Of a stretch of DNA of 64,000 nucleotides, positions 1 through 10,893 are shown one piece after another. The position numbers and the translations under genes are program-made. Every line of letters starts with the position of its first letter. The stretch's first letter is position 1. The DNA comes from Scylla paramamosain (taxonomy: Eukaryota > Arthropoda > Malacostraca > Decapoda > Portunidae): NCBI RefSeq assembly GCF_035594125.1, contig NC_087151.1, positions 17,293,501-17,357,500 on the forward strand. The letters are read 5' to 3'. Under the pieces are notes generated by a model that made no database searches, was not told the DNA's origin, and saw only the letters and a list, made by a program, of their open reading frames with translations.

Positions 1-597
1 ACATTACAAGAAGACTGAACAAGATATCAGAGTGGAGTTATAGATGGGAAATGGAATTTAATTTAAAGAAGTGTAAAGTAATAGAATTTGGAAAAAGTAC
101 AAGAAGAGTAAAAGGAAATAATGTGTTGAATGGTGTAAGGTTGAGTGGAACAGAAGAGGAAAAGGATCTCGGTGTTACAGTGACTGGGAACCTGACCCCT
201 GATACCAAGTATCAGGGACTTGTTATATGAAGAGAGACTGGCAAGGATACATCTACCAACGTTGGAAATGAGGAGAGAAAGGGGAGACTTGATTGCGATA
301 TATAAAGCATATAAGGGAGTAGAGGAGGTGGACCGGAGTGACTTAATGGTCTGGGATACACGGGACACTGGAGAACATGGAAAGAGGCTGGAGAGGAGTG
401 CTTGTAGAAGAGATGTCAAAAAGTATAGTTTCCCATATAGAAGTATTGACGTATGAAACAGTCTAGATGAGGAGATAGTAAATGCAGAAAGTATACATGG
501 ATTCAAGGCTAAGTTGGATATTAAAAGGTATGGAGATGGGACAGCATGAGCATAGCTCTTTTCCCCATAAAGCACAACTAGGTAAATACACACACAT
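1..597 (+). mobile_element. Family A (CR1/L2-like) LINE, 3' fragment A1
   Basis: This is the 3' end of a non-LTR retrotransposon whose 5' part is cut by the window edge. Bases 1-205 encode the stretch after the RT active site (WEMEFNLKKCKVIEFGKS, then EEKDLGVTVTGNLTPD). Bases 220-456 encode the conserved C-terminus (YEERLARIHLPTLEMRRERG, then CRRDVKKYSFPYRS). About 250 bp that other copies carry between these blocks is missing. The junction at 197-217 is a perfect 9-bp hairpin with a 3-base loop. The element ends with ACAACTAGGTAAATACACAC at about 574-597, the family's 3' tail running into a short (CA)n. It is 5' incomplete and non-functional. Confidence 0.85.
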
Positions 598-655
598 GGG
601 ATTGTTGTGGGAAGGAAGAGGTGATAAGCGCTTGGGTCAATTACTTTATCCAAGA

Positions 656-805
<150 letters not shown>

Positions 806-996
806 GGCTGAGAAGAGACTTAAATGAAAAGGAAAGAAAAGAGCTAATTAAAATGAGGGGCGAAGTAAAGGCAAAAAACGAGGAGAGATCAGAAGAGCAG
901 GAGATATTCTATTGGAGGGTGTTGGACATGAAAGTGAGAAAGTGGTGCCTGAACAGGAGGGAGAACAGGGAAACAAGCTAATGAGAAAAAGGTATT

Positions 997-1347
997 TTGA
1001 AGGTAGCTTACACTAACATTAATGGACTCATCTCGAGATTAAGGGAATTAAATGTTTATTTAAATGAGAAAAGTCCAGATATAATGGGCCTCACAGAAAT
1101 AAAGTTATATGATGAGTTAGAAGTAAAGGACATTGGGCAAAATCAATACAATTTATGGAAAAGAGGTAGAACATATAAGAAAGGAGGAGTAGTGGTGTTT
1201 CTAGTCAAGGTGGTTGAAATAGAATATGGCAACAGATTATCAGAGGCAATAAAAATTGGAGTGGAAAATACACAAGGCAAAAAGAGGCAATACATAGTGA
1301 TGTACATACCACCAAGAAACCAATGCCTGGTCAAACAAAGAATATGA
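997..1347 (+). pseudogene. A2 endonuclease (APE-like) fragment
   Basis: About 117 codons of the apurinic-type endonuclease at the N-terminus of LINE ORF2, which nicks target DNA to start reverse transcription. It begins KVAYTNINGL (the Asn strand) and contains GLTEIK with the metal-binding Glu. After a frameshift near 1345 the downstream region still reads a degenerate counterpart of the GDFNCKE motif (about 1395-1425) and AKSDHAIIEF (about 1628-1660). The domain is therefore recognisable but split over at least two frames. Confidence 0.8.
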
Positions 1348-2318
1348 AATAATGATAAAAGACACAATGAACTGGATAGAGAAAATGCTAAGTGGTGATA
1401 AATTGATCACTTTAACTGCAAGGAGATGTGTTGGGAACAGTGGTACACGGAGGGAACAGAATTATCTTGGGGAAATAAATTATTACAGCTGGCAATGGAT
1501 AATATATTAACTCATTGGATAAAAAGGTGATACAAGATTTGGAAAAGATGGAGAAACACCAAGACTAGATATGTTATTTAGTAAGGAACCAGAAAGAATT
1601 GAGAATGTTCACATTGGATGTCCATTAGCCAAAAGTGACCACGCTATCATAGAATTCAATATAAATGAGGAAATAGAGAATCAAAGGAATGAAGAAAAAT
1701 CATTCTGGAAGATTAAAGTGTTGTAAGGCAGACTTTGATAACATGAAGTTTTTTCATGTTATCAAATGGGATAGGTTCCATAAGGCTACAGGGGTCCAAG
1801 AGAAGTGGGATGAATTTCTTAAAATATATAAAGAAGGTGAAAAAAAGTTTGTGCCTAAAAAGCAGACAGTAATAGCTGGTAAAAAAGAGTAGTTTAATAA
1901 AAGATGCGAAGCAGCAAGAAGGACAAAAGAGGATACATGGAAAAAATGGAGGAAAGGTAGAAGAATTAACCTATGGAATAATTACAAACAAGCAAGAAAT
2001 GATTACTTGAAGATCCTGAAGGATGGACAAAGACAGTTTGAAAAAGATATGATAGACAGGTTTAAACATGAGCCCAAACTCTTCTATAGATATGTGAATG
2101 GTAAACTGAAAAGCAAAGTGAGTATAGAAAAGCTAATGGTAGATGAAGTGGTTTATGAAAACCTGAGAGATGGCAGAAGTGATGAATAAGAGCTTTAAGG
2201 AAGTTTTTACAAAAAAAAAAGGAATTTATAAGGCCATTGTGCACACCTGAAAATGGAAAAATAGAGGAATTTCAAGTAACAAAAAGAGGAAATTGATGAA
2301 ATCATCAAAACATTAGAT

Positions 2319-2986
2319 GTGAGAAAGGCCACAGGACCAGATGAAGTGATGGGATGGGTAGTAAAAGAATGCAGTAACCAGCTTAATGATAAATTACATA
2401 CCATCATATGTAACTCTGTTAATGAAAGAATAGTTCCACAGGATTGGGAAAGGGCAAACATCATACTCATATTTAAAGGAGGAGACACACAAGACCCACT
2501 AAATTATAGACCAGTGTCGCTGACGAGTGTGGTTGCAAAAATACGTGAAAAGATAATAAAGAACAAATGGACCAAGTTTTTGGAAGCTAAAGACATTCTC
2601 ACAACTTGTCAATTTGGGTTTAGAAAAGGGAGATCTTGTGTTACTAATTTATTATGTTATTATTCAAGAGTGATTGATATCATACAGGAGAGAGATGGTT
2701 GGGCAGACTGTATTTATCTAGATTTAAGGAAAGCTTTTAATAAAGTGCTACATAATAAACTGCTGTGGAAGCTGAAAAAGATAAATGTGTAAATGGAAAA
2801 ATGCTGAAATGGATGGATGATTTCCTTAAAAACAGAGAGATGCGAACAGTAATAAGGGACCAGACATCAATGTGGAGCCCAGTATTAAGTGGGGTCCCCC
2901 AAGGGTCAGTGTTGGCACCAGTAATGTTTGTGGTGTATATAAATAATATGGTGGAGAATGTATCCAGCTATGTGAGTCTTTGCTGA
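2319..2986 (+). pseudogene. A2 reverse transcriptase fragment
   Basis: RT domain pieces: RKATGPDEVMGWVVKECSNQ (RT block 1), NYRPVSLTSVVAKI (block 2), FGFRKGRSCVTNLL, then motif A as YLDLRKAFNKVLH at about 2716-2755. A frameshift at about 2785 leads to a frame with [20 protein letters not shown] (motif B). The motif C metal-binding site reads FADDAKLMRRV but sits one frame away at about 2980-3010, so the catalytic core is broken. It is homologous to 31374-32246 and 62442-63187 in this window. Confidence 0.85.
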
Positions 2987-3842
2987 TGATGCAAAACTTA
3001 TGAGAAGAGTGAAGGGAACTGAAGATTGTGAACAATAACAAAGAGATATAGACAAGGTGTGGGAGTGGAGCAACAAATGGCAAATGGAATTTAACTCTAG
3101 TAAGTGTAAAAAGATGGAATTTGGAAAAAGTAACAGAAGGTGTAGCTATAACTATAAGATGGGGAATTAAACAATAAATAAGACAACAAGAGAAAAAGAT
3201 CTGGGAGTAGTTTTTTCAGAGAATTTATGACTGGAAAAAACTTATTACCAATATATCAGGTGAAACTCTTAGCCTGCAAAGAAATATAATAGTTGCCTTT
3301 GCTTACCTGGACATAGAAATGATGAGGAAAATAATCACCACAATGATATGTCCAAGATTAGAATACGCAGCAATTATTTGGTCATCACATGAAAAAAAAC
3401 ACATTAGAAAGTTGGAAGGAATACAGAGAGCAGCAACAAAGATGATAACAGAATTGCAGGATTTGTCATATGAGAAGCGACTAGCTAGAGTGCAACTGCC
3501 AACCTTGGAAAAGAGACGAGAGAGGTGACTTGATTGCATTGTACAGATTGCTGAGTGGGATGGAAAAACTAGACAGGGAACATCTCTTATAATGAATGAA
3601 AGAGAAACAAGAGAACATGGAAGAAAACTAAAAGTAACCACCTGCAGAAGGGACATAAAGAAGTTTAGCTTCCCTCATAGAAGCATAGAGGAACAGAATG
3701 GACTGGAAGGGGAAAGTAGTGTGTGCTACAAATATTCATGACTTTAAGGAAAATTTGGATAAAAACAGTTATGGAGATGAGAGTATGGGCTTAGCTCCTC
3801 TTCCGTATGTCACAACTGGATAAATACAACTAGGTAAAAATA

Positions 3843-4447
<605 letters not shown>

Positions 4448-4449
4448 CC

Positions 4450-5526
4450 AATTTATAAATTGTGGAATAGAGTGGAAAAAATAGATAATGAGAAACTGCT
4501 GCTAAGAGAAGTAGGAAATACCAGATACACACAAGGGCACAGTAAAAAACTAAGAAAAGGAAGGTGCTTGCATAACATAAAGAAATATACCATATTTGAT
4601 GGCTCATAAGATGCATGGGCTCATAAGACGCACCCAGTTTTGGCAAACATTGAAATGAAAAAAAAAGATAAATGAGCGGATTTAAGCTCTGAATATGAAG
4701 TGAAGGATTTCACCTGACATTTGAAGACTCACATGCATTTAGATCATTATTAGATCCCAATATTTTGCATTTTAAAAACTTTAATATTTGCTAGTAGTCT
4801 ATGCACCAATCCTTTTGCGAGATGTATACATGTACCTGGCATATGGTGTTGGCAGTGACCGTGAGAGACTATAGGGGTAATAAAGTTTGTTCATAAGAAT
4901 GTTAAAAGATAGGTGCAATTTTAATTGTATGAAAGTGTGTCTTACCTCAAGGAATAACAGTATCACATCGTAAAGAACACAGTGAAGCTTGCCCGTGTCA
5001 CCGGGTTTGGTGCATAATCGACCGCGTGTTTGTTTTGGCACATGCAATGCGTGGTGCATGATCACTTAGGCAAATTCTTCCTTACTGGTGTCATTCTATG
5101 TGAATTACCAGTAAGTATGACCTATTATATATTGTTACCTTCAAAGGAAGAGTTTTGTGGTGTAGTACCAATCATCACTTTGTTTACATGTGCAAAGATG
5201 TCTGGGGTTTGATTTTAGAGCCTCTATTGCCATAGCCTTACCACCAACCACTGCCTCAATGTTGAACCTTGGCTTCATAGGACACAGGCTTATTTCCTGA
5301 GACTTTTTTTTTGGAGAAAAGGTGCATCTTATGAGCCATCAAATATGGTAGTTTCCCACAGAAAAATATAGAAGCTTGGTAAAAGCTCGGTGAGGATGTA
5401 GTATCAGCAATGAGTGTGTACAACCTCAAGGGAAAACTGGACAAGTGTAGATATGGAGACAGGACCACATGACTGTAGCTCAGGCCCTGTAAATTGCAAC
5501 TAGTTAAATACAACTAAGTAAATACA
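4450..5526 (+). mobile_element. Family A LINE 3' end, copy A3, split by a MITE
   Basis: Bases 4450-4589 encode the conserved C-terminal block (LREVGNTRYTQGHSKKLRKG, then HNIKKY). The frame resumes at 5351 with SFPTEKYRSLVKA, exactly where other copies read KKYSFPHRS. The 3' end at about 5501-5526 has two degenerate 14-bp tail units (AACTAGTTAAATAC, AACTAAGTAAATAC) and no poly(A). The 761 bases between are a TA-flanked MITE plus one TA. The fragment is strongly 5' truncated and carries a stop after SLVKAR. Confidence 0.82.
4590..5348 (+). mobile_element. TA-flanked MITE with CCATATTTGATGG termini, 759 bp
   Basis: Perfect terminal inverted repeats: the left end begins CCATATTTGATGGCTCATAA and the right end is its reverse complement. 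The target duplication is TA (4588-4589 and 5349-5350). Removing the insert plus one TA rejoins the LINE reading frame as KKY-SFP, which fixes the boundaries. A second copy of 758 bp lies at 51071-51828 in the opposite orientation. A duplicated terminal motif (CTCATAAGACGCAC) follows the left TIR. TA target and TIRs suggest a Tc1/mariner/pogo-type origin. No transposase is recognised. Confidence 0.88.
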
Positions 5527-5795
5527 TCCAACATCCAAAATCATGCAAGTAGCCAGACACCCACCTCCTCCAGGCACCCCAATTCCACCTGACCAAGACT
5601 CAGAGCTGCAGCACTCAGCCATCACTGCAGAGGTTTACCAGTCACAGGACAGCCCCTCAGGTCAAGACGGCCCCAACACCTCCCGCTGTGCCACCCACAA
5701 CACCTGCCATGCCACCACCCTGCTGTAATGCACCACCATCTGCCCCACACCTTCATGTCAGGATTCATCCAACAACACCACCAGCACCAACCTCA
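5527..5795. other. Unassigned spacer with proline/threonine-rich frame
   Basis: An open frame at 5543-5728 (+) translates to a Pro/Ser/Thr/His-rich sequence. Its composition follows CAC/CCA-rich DNA and no domain is recognised. I see no supported gene. Confidence 0.4.
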
Positions 5796-5871
5796 TCTGA
5801 CTGTCTTCAGCCTCTTTCTCATTACTGCAATGTTGTATCTCTTGCTATCCTCTATTGCTATTTTCATGCTA

Positions 5872-6252
5872 ATTACAGAAGTACATGAGACTTACCATAG
5901 GTTAGTTGAAATATGCTTCGGATTTTGTGAGGCACATCACGTCTGCTAGATGGTAGAGTTCACATGAGATACACTACACTTCGCCACACAGTCAGTCTTT
6001 AAAGATACAACTACCCACATGAAATATTATCTACCAACCCTTCCAGTCAGTGAATTTTTGTTGTGTAAACCAAGAATCATCAATTAACAAGGGGAGGGAG
6101 TGGAGGGCATGTGAACTCTACCATCTAGCAGACGTGATGTGCCTCGCAAAATCCGAAGCACATTTCAACTAACCTACAGTAAGTCTCATGTACTTCTGTA
6201 ATTTTACTTCAGCTAATCACTTGTCTGCTAGATGGTGCTGTTCACATGAGAT
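5872..6252. repeat. DIRS 3' inverted repeats (ITR/ICR-like)
   Basis: Bases 5872-5963 and 6111-6202 are inverted repeats of 92 bp with only a few mismatches. The key block is CTGCTAGATGGTAGAGTTCA. A third, direct copy of that block with CATGAGAT after it is at 6223-6252. The 147-bp centre (5964-6110) is unrelated. Both position and arrangement fit the end structures of DIRS elements. Confidence 0.8.
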
Positions 6253-6438
6253 TTTAAAGTCATGTGGGTGTTGTATGTAAAGGGTTCTGTCAAAATTCAC
6301 ATTTTGTAAATAGGTGTAAATAAAAGTTCCTATTGCAAAAACCCAATTTCATTTATGAAAATAGAACATGATTATTACTGCTGATAACATTTCAAACCTT
6401 ACATTATACTGAGCCTAGCACTGCTTTTTGAAAAGGGT

Positions 6439-7569
6439 CTATTTCCCCTTGTATATCCTTATTATAATATTTAGCAAATGTGGCTTCCTGCGTCCAACCA
6501 GATTTTGCCATGATGGTGGCTTTGCCTTAGACACTGACGCAGGTATAATACTACCTGCTGTGTACCTCTTGGTATCAATCCCACACTTACATAACATGGT
6601 CTTAAGCCACCTTGCCACCGTGTCCTTAGAAACACTCCTATGAGGTTTTATATAACTTATGAGTAGTTTCCCATCTGCATTTCCAGATTCTGTCCTTAGC
6701 CTCTCAGTTCTTTCTATATACTCTTTCATAGTCTTAACTACACACAATCTGTAATCCTGAGGATAAGCTTTAAATACAATAGTACGAACATTAAATTTTG
6801 GCCTGCATTGCTTGATGTTACCTCCTAACAAAACTGAAACAGATTCTTCTCCAAATGCCATATTCACCAACGATAATAAGTGCAAAGTTTGGATCCTGGC
6901 TGCTTGTGTCATTGCCATCAGCATCACCATTTTTAGCGACAAGTCTTTCAGTGTTAGGCTGTGTAGTGGTTCCATGAGTCTTATCTTTTGTAATACAAGT
7001 TTCACATCCCAGGTCGTCGCATACCTGGGTGTAAAAGGGCGTAAGTTGAAGACTCCCCACAGAAATCTGTTGACGAGTGGGTGATTGCCCGCTCTGCAGC
7101 CTTCTACCATAATTCCTATTGCAGATAGAGCCCCTCTCGCCGTGTTAATGCTTTCATAACCCACACCCCTTTGAAAGTTATGAGACAGAAAGTTTAATAT
7201 ATCTGCTACAGATGGTGCAATGGGATTAATGTTCCCTCTACTACAAAAGAGTGTCCACCTCTTGATGTGAGTGTTGTATTGTCTACCTGTTGCTGGTTTC
7301 CAAGAGGCCATAATGATTTCCGTACCTTCTTTAGATATGCCACATTCTCCAAGTTGTTTCCGGACAACTGACAAGCCATCAAATTTGTGTGTTTCATTAT
7401 TGGGTGTTCCTCTGCAGTTGACGGATGCATTAGCACATTTTTCCTTCTCTGTATGACCCGAGGGTCGTCTACTAGCATCCGAAGGAGCACCCCCATCCAC
7501 GCTTGTGATGGCCAAAGTGGCACTATGATCCATCCTCTGGTCCTTTCCTCCCTTAACTTCTGCAGACAT
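6439..7569 (-). pseudogene. DIRS tyrosine recombinase (integrase), degenerate
   Basis: A 376-codon frame encodes the tyrosine recombinase that would integrate the circular DIRS DNA. The N-terminal SAM-like domain is at about residues 70-180 (GTEIIMASWKPATGRQYNTH). The box I arginine is R225 in TQAARIQTLHLL. The box II HxxR, expected around residues 339-342, reads TAGSIIPASVSKA, so both His and Arg are replaced (G339, I342). One base of frameshift near 6520 moves the final block out of frame: another frame reads AKSGWTQEATFAKYYNKD with the catalytic Tyr. The enzyme should be inactive. The frame overlaps the RNase H ORF by about 360 bp. Confidence 0.85.
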
Positions 7570-8279
7570 GTAGAGATCAGAGAGAAGGGAGGAAAGAGGT
7601 ATACCAATTTAAAATTAGCCCATGGAATTGTAAATGCATCAATATATGCAGCCTCTGGATCTGGTGTCCATGCACAGAATGGAGTCATTTGTTTGTTCAA
7701 ACGTGAAGTGAATAGGTCTATACAAGGATTCCCAAATATAGAATACAATTCCTTAAATATCATCTCATTCAGCTGCCACTCATCTCTGTCATTAAAGGAA
7801 CGTGATGCCTCGTCGGCCATGACGTTACATTTGCCTGGTATGTGGGAAGCTGTCAGCCATACCCCATTACTAAGACACCATTCCCAGATGTCCCTACTAA
7901 TGTCATCACAAACTATTGACTTAACACCTCCCATCTCATTCACGTAATTAATCGCTGTGGTGTTATCACATAACACCCTGACGTGTAAACCTCTACGGAG
8001 ATCTGTAAAAGATCTCAATGAGGATAATATAGCCAGTAATTCACGTGCATTAATGTGCGAACGCACCTCTTCAGGGGACCATCTGCCATTGGTAGTGATG
8101 CTATTTAGGCAACCTGCCCATCCTAGATTTGAAGCATCTGTGAACAACTCAGTATCTGGTGCATTTCTGAATATTTTCCTGTTTTGATTCTCCAATTCCT
8201 TAATCCACCAGTTTAAATCTGTTCTAATCTCCTCTGTAATGTTCATCCATTTATTAAAGTCTCCACATGCCTCTTCCAA
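7206..8279 (-). pseudogene. DIRS RNase H and downstream region
   Basis: A 357-codon frame continues the DIRS pol. RNase H catalytic residues are visible in order: FTDASNLGWAG (Asp), INARELLAILSSL (Glu), VLCDNTTAINYV (Asp) and VMADEASRSF (Asp). This domain removes RNA from the RNA-DNA hybrid. After it comes the region conserved in DIRS pol, NPCIDLFTSRLNKQM and WIIVPLWPSQAWMGVLLRML. The frame itself is intact, but the link to the RT frame (about 8395-8279) contains stops, so it is scored as broken. The C-terminal part overlaps the recombinase ORF. Confidence 0.85.
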
Positions 8280-8394
8280 AAGCCTTGATCTTTGCTCTTT
8301 CCATCCTCCTATAGTGCATCTTCCCCATCTCTACAGCTGGGATTGCTGCCACCAGCAGGCCAATCACTCTTGCCACAATTCTAATTTTTTCTTT

Positions 8395-9299
8395 CTATCT
8401 ATTGACTAAAAGAGAGCAATGCTGTATAATCTTATCCCTCCTACGCACCAGCAAGGTAACTGTCATGGCCACCGAATCTATCACGTTACCTAAATACTCA
8501 ATACGCGTAGTGGGACTCAAAACAGATTTCTCCACATTTATGCAGAAACCTACACTCTGCAACAACTGAATGGTTTCATTCATGCAATCAAAACATCTCG
8601 GCAAAGAGCTACTACACAGAAGCGTATCATCAATATAACTAGTGATGTTGTGGCCTTTATGCCTAAGTGTAGAGAAAACTGGCTTCAGAAGTTTTGTAAA
8701 TAGACGAGGACCATCCGAAAACCCGTTAGGTAGACATGTGAACTGGTAAATCTTATCCAACCATCTAAAACACAGATATTTTTGTTGTTCCTCTGCAATT
8801 TTTACTGAATAATAGGCTTTCTTAAGGTCTATAGAAGCCATATAATCTCCTTGACTAAGCAACTGTAATGCTTGTTCAAAATTTTCCATTTTAAAATGAG
8901 TATATTCTACATGCCTGTTCAGTTTTCAAGATTTAACACATCCTATAATCCCCCGTCTTATTCTTCCTCAGAAAAAACTGGTGAAAGTATTTGTTGATCC
9001 TGTCTATGTGTCTCTATGATGGCCTTTATCTCTAACAATTTTTTAATCTCCTGATGCATAATCAGTTTATCTTCCTCACTAAAGACATACTGTATATCCT
9101 CTCTAAATAAATATCCGATGTTAGCTTCATCTATATTCAGATGACAATGTTCCACCATATCCAAAATGAACAGGTCACTTGTAATCACACGCCATTTATT
9201 GATAAACTTGTGAAGTTGCCCAGCCTCAAATTGTTCTCTCACCTGGGTTAACACCGGGGGTTGTGTTGACCCCGGCCTCTCACGTTTTTTGTTGTCCAA
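8395..9299 (-). pseudogene. DIRS reverse transcriptase, frame-broken
   Basis: Two frames make up the RT. 9299-8958 encodes the N-terminal part (EQFEAGQLHKFINKWRVITS, then DKLIMHQEIKKLLEIKAI). 8889-8395 encodes fingers and palm: GDYMASIDLKKAYYSVKI (motif A), FTCLPNGFSDGPRLFTKLLK (motif B) and ITSYIDDTLLCSSS (motif C). Between them (8957-8890) there is a frame change with loss of the conserved block before motif A. The start overlaps the end of gag by about 50 bp. Confidence 0.85.
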
Positions 9300-10495
9300 G
9301 CTTGAGCAGGGTAGGAGCGCCTGTGTTCACCACTGGAGGGCATCCTGCAAAAACCATATGGCTGATATCTGGATGGGAATCCACAGGAGGAGGTCTTGGC
9401 AAAAAAGTTACGTTGTTTACCTCCACCAAATCTGCCACTGCTTGCAGCCCAAGATGTAGGCTTCTTAAAAGTGAACTTGGTTTTCAGCCTTTCTGCCTCC
9501 TCAATATTTCTGGTGGCTTCTGACAGGTCATCCCCAAACAATAGACCCGTCATGGGAGCCTTGTTAGCACACAAATGAGAATATTTGGGATTAATGTCCC
9601 TCTTTATGATATGTTGCCTGGTCAAGTTATTTTTGTAGTGGGCATTACCCAATAATGCTAATGTACCATTGAGCATGGCCACCTCATTTGCAATAATTTG
9701 GTGCTCTTCATCACGTGCCACCTTGTCTAGCACAGTAAGCGATTTTACAACAATAGTAGCTGCCTTGGTAATATCTTTTCCCACTTCCCTTAAGCGGAAG
9801 TCTGCCTTCTTTGCCTCTGCAGGCAGCGCGTCCAGGACCTGTGGGTTGCAATCCACTTGAGTTAATGCATGGCAGTTACTTGGTCTAAATGTCACCTCAT
9901 CCTCTACAATGGCTTTGTAATCTTCCTGCCTCATGCCATTAATAAACAGATGGTTCACCATTGCAGCAGTTTCCTTGTCAAGTTCTTTTGAGACAGTTTC
10001 CGTGGGTCCATAATTCTTAGCACCTTGTAACAATATACTATCATGAGGAACATCCCTCTGGATTTCCTCTTCCTCATCACTGTCCTCCCTCAGTGGAGTT
10101 CTAAATCCAGAAAATCCTGCCTGTGATTCCTGAGAATCTGGCACCAAAGTATTATTTGACACCGACAGGGAAGCATTGTTATGAACTGCTTTTGACTTCA
10201 CAGCCCTATTTTCCTTCTTAAGCTTGTCCATGTCTTTCCTCAACTCAGTCAAAGCATCCATAATCATGCCCAAAGAAGGCGCAGTGCTGTCTTCACCAAT
10301 GTATTTTGGAGAAGGGGAAGGTGACCGAGAGTAACTTAACCTCTCATGACGAGTAGAACGGCTCTTGGATCTGGATCTTTCTTCATCATGTTTACTCCCC
10401 TTGTGTAGTTCCTTTACCTTAGCTGAGGTGCGTGGCTTGTTGGTAGTTCTGAATCTCTCGGGACTGGGGCAAGCATCAGAAGGCGTCCTAGACAT
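9248..10495 (-). CDS. DIRS gag-like ORF1
   Basis: Open frame of about 415 codons starting at the ATG at 10495 (MSRTPSDACPSPERF). The frame extends upstream to 10549 only through flanking sequence. The protein has a Ser/Arg-rich N-terminal region (SRSKSRSTRHERL), a lysine-rich helix (TELRKDMDKLKKENRAVKSK), an acidic stretch (REDSDEEEEIQRDV) and a conserved central part (ADFRLREVGKDITKAATIVV, then LLGNAHYKNNLTRQHIIKRD). No zinc knuckle is visible. Position upstream of RT and the overlap identify it as the DIRS gag-like protein. The function (nucleic-acid binding, particle formation) is by analogy only. Confidence 0.75.
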   Translation of the reverse strand: MSRTPSDACPSPERFRTTNKPRTSAKVKELHKGSKHDEERSRSKSRSTRHERLSYSRSPSPSPKYIGEDSTAPSLGMIMDALTELRKDMDKLKKENRAVKSKAVHNNASLSVSNNTLVPDSQESQAGFSGFRTPLREDSDEEEEIQRDVPHDSILLQGAKNYGPTETVSKELDKETAAMVNHLFINGMRQEDYKAIVEDEVTFRPSNCHALTQVDCNPQVLDALPAEAKKADFRLREVGKDITKAATIVVKSLTVLDKVARDEEHQIIANEVAMLNGTLALLGNAHYKNNLTRQHIIKRDINPKYSHLCANKAPMTGLLFGDDLSEATRNIEEAERLKTKFTFKKPTSWAASSGRFGGGKQRNFFAKTSSCGFPSRYQPYGFCRMPSSGEHRRSYPAQAWTTKNVRGRGQHNPRC

Positions 10496-10893
10496 GGCGG
10501 CTAATGTTAACAAGACGCCACCCCTTTTAACAGCAGTTCCTATTCTCAATCATTCATCCCTTTCTCTGGTAAATGTTGGAACTCCCTGCCTGCTTCTGTA
10601 TTTCCTCCTTCCTAGGGGGGCAGGTTCAGGACATTTATCCTTCTATTTTTTATGATTATTTTGAGACCTCTTTTGGGACTGGCACCTCAGTGGTATTTTT
10701 TTTTTTCCTTTTTTTTTTTTTTTTTTGCCCGTGACCCTCTTATGCAAAAAAAAAAAAAACACCAAGGACATTGTCCTCACCCACCTCTTCACCTTTCTGG
10801 GGAAAGGATGTGAGCTGTACCAGCAGGGCACATCACTGCCAGAAATACTCATGGCACTCTGGTCCACCCTCTCCACACTCCTGTCCTCTAGTA

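Larger units (their letters stand above)
5872..10540 (-). mobile_element. DIRS-type tyrosine-recombinase retrotransposon, about 4.7 kb
   Basis: Minus-strand element with the DIRS gene order: gag-like ORF (10495-9248), reverse transcriptase (9299-8395), RNase H (8279-7206) and tyrosine recombinase (7569-6439). The ORFs overlap, as is usual for DIRS. A 92-bp inverted repeat at the 3' end (5872-5963 with 6111-6202) resembles the ITR and internal complementary region used to circularise DIRS intermediates. I do not see a matching terminal repeat at the 10.5-kb end, so the 5' ITR is lost or diverged. Family B sequence flanks both sides. The copy is inactive: RT frame breaks, and recombinase mutations. 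Confidence 0.88.
5796..10758 (+). mobile_element. Family B LINE 3' end, copy B1, split by the DIRS element
   Basis: Bases 5796-5871 match the family B C-terminal coding region (CTGACTGTCTTCAGCCTCTT, then ATTTTCATGCTAA). Bases 10541-10758 match the later 3' end (TATTCTCAATCATTCATCCC, then CTGCCTGCTTCTGTATTTCC) through the poly(A)-like end. The DIRS element lies between. About 95 bp of LINE sequence expected at the junction, including the LANCMPPLLPRP coding stretch, is absent. Confidence 0.82.

Noticed and set aside
5543..5728. Proline-rich frame as a gene
   Set aside because: Its composition follows CCA/CAC-rich DNA, and no domain or conserved partner is seen.
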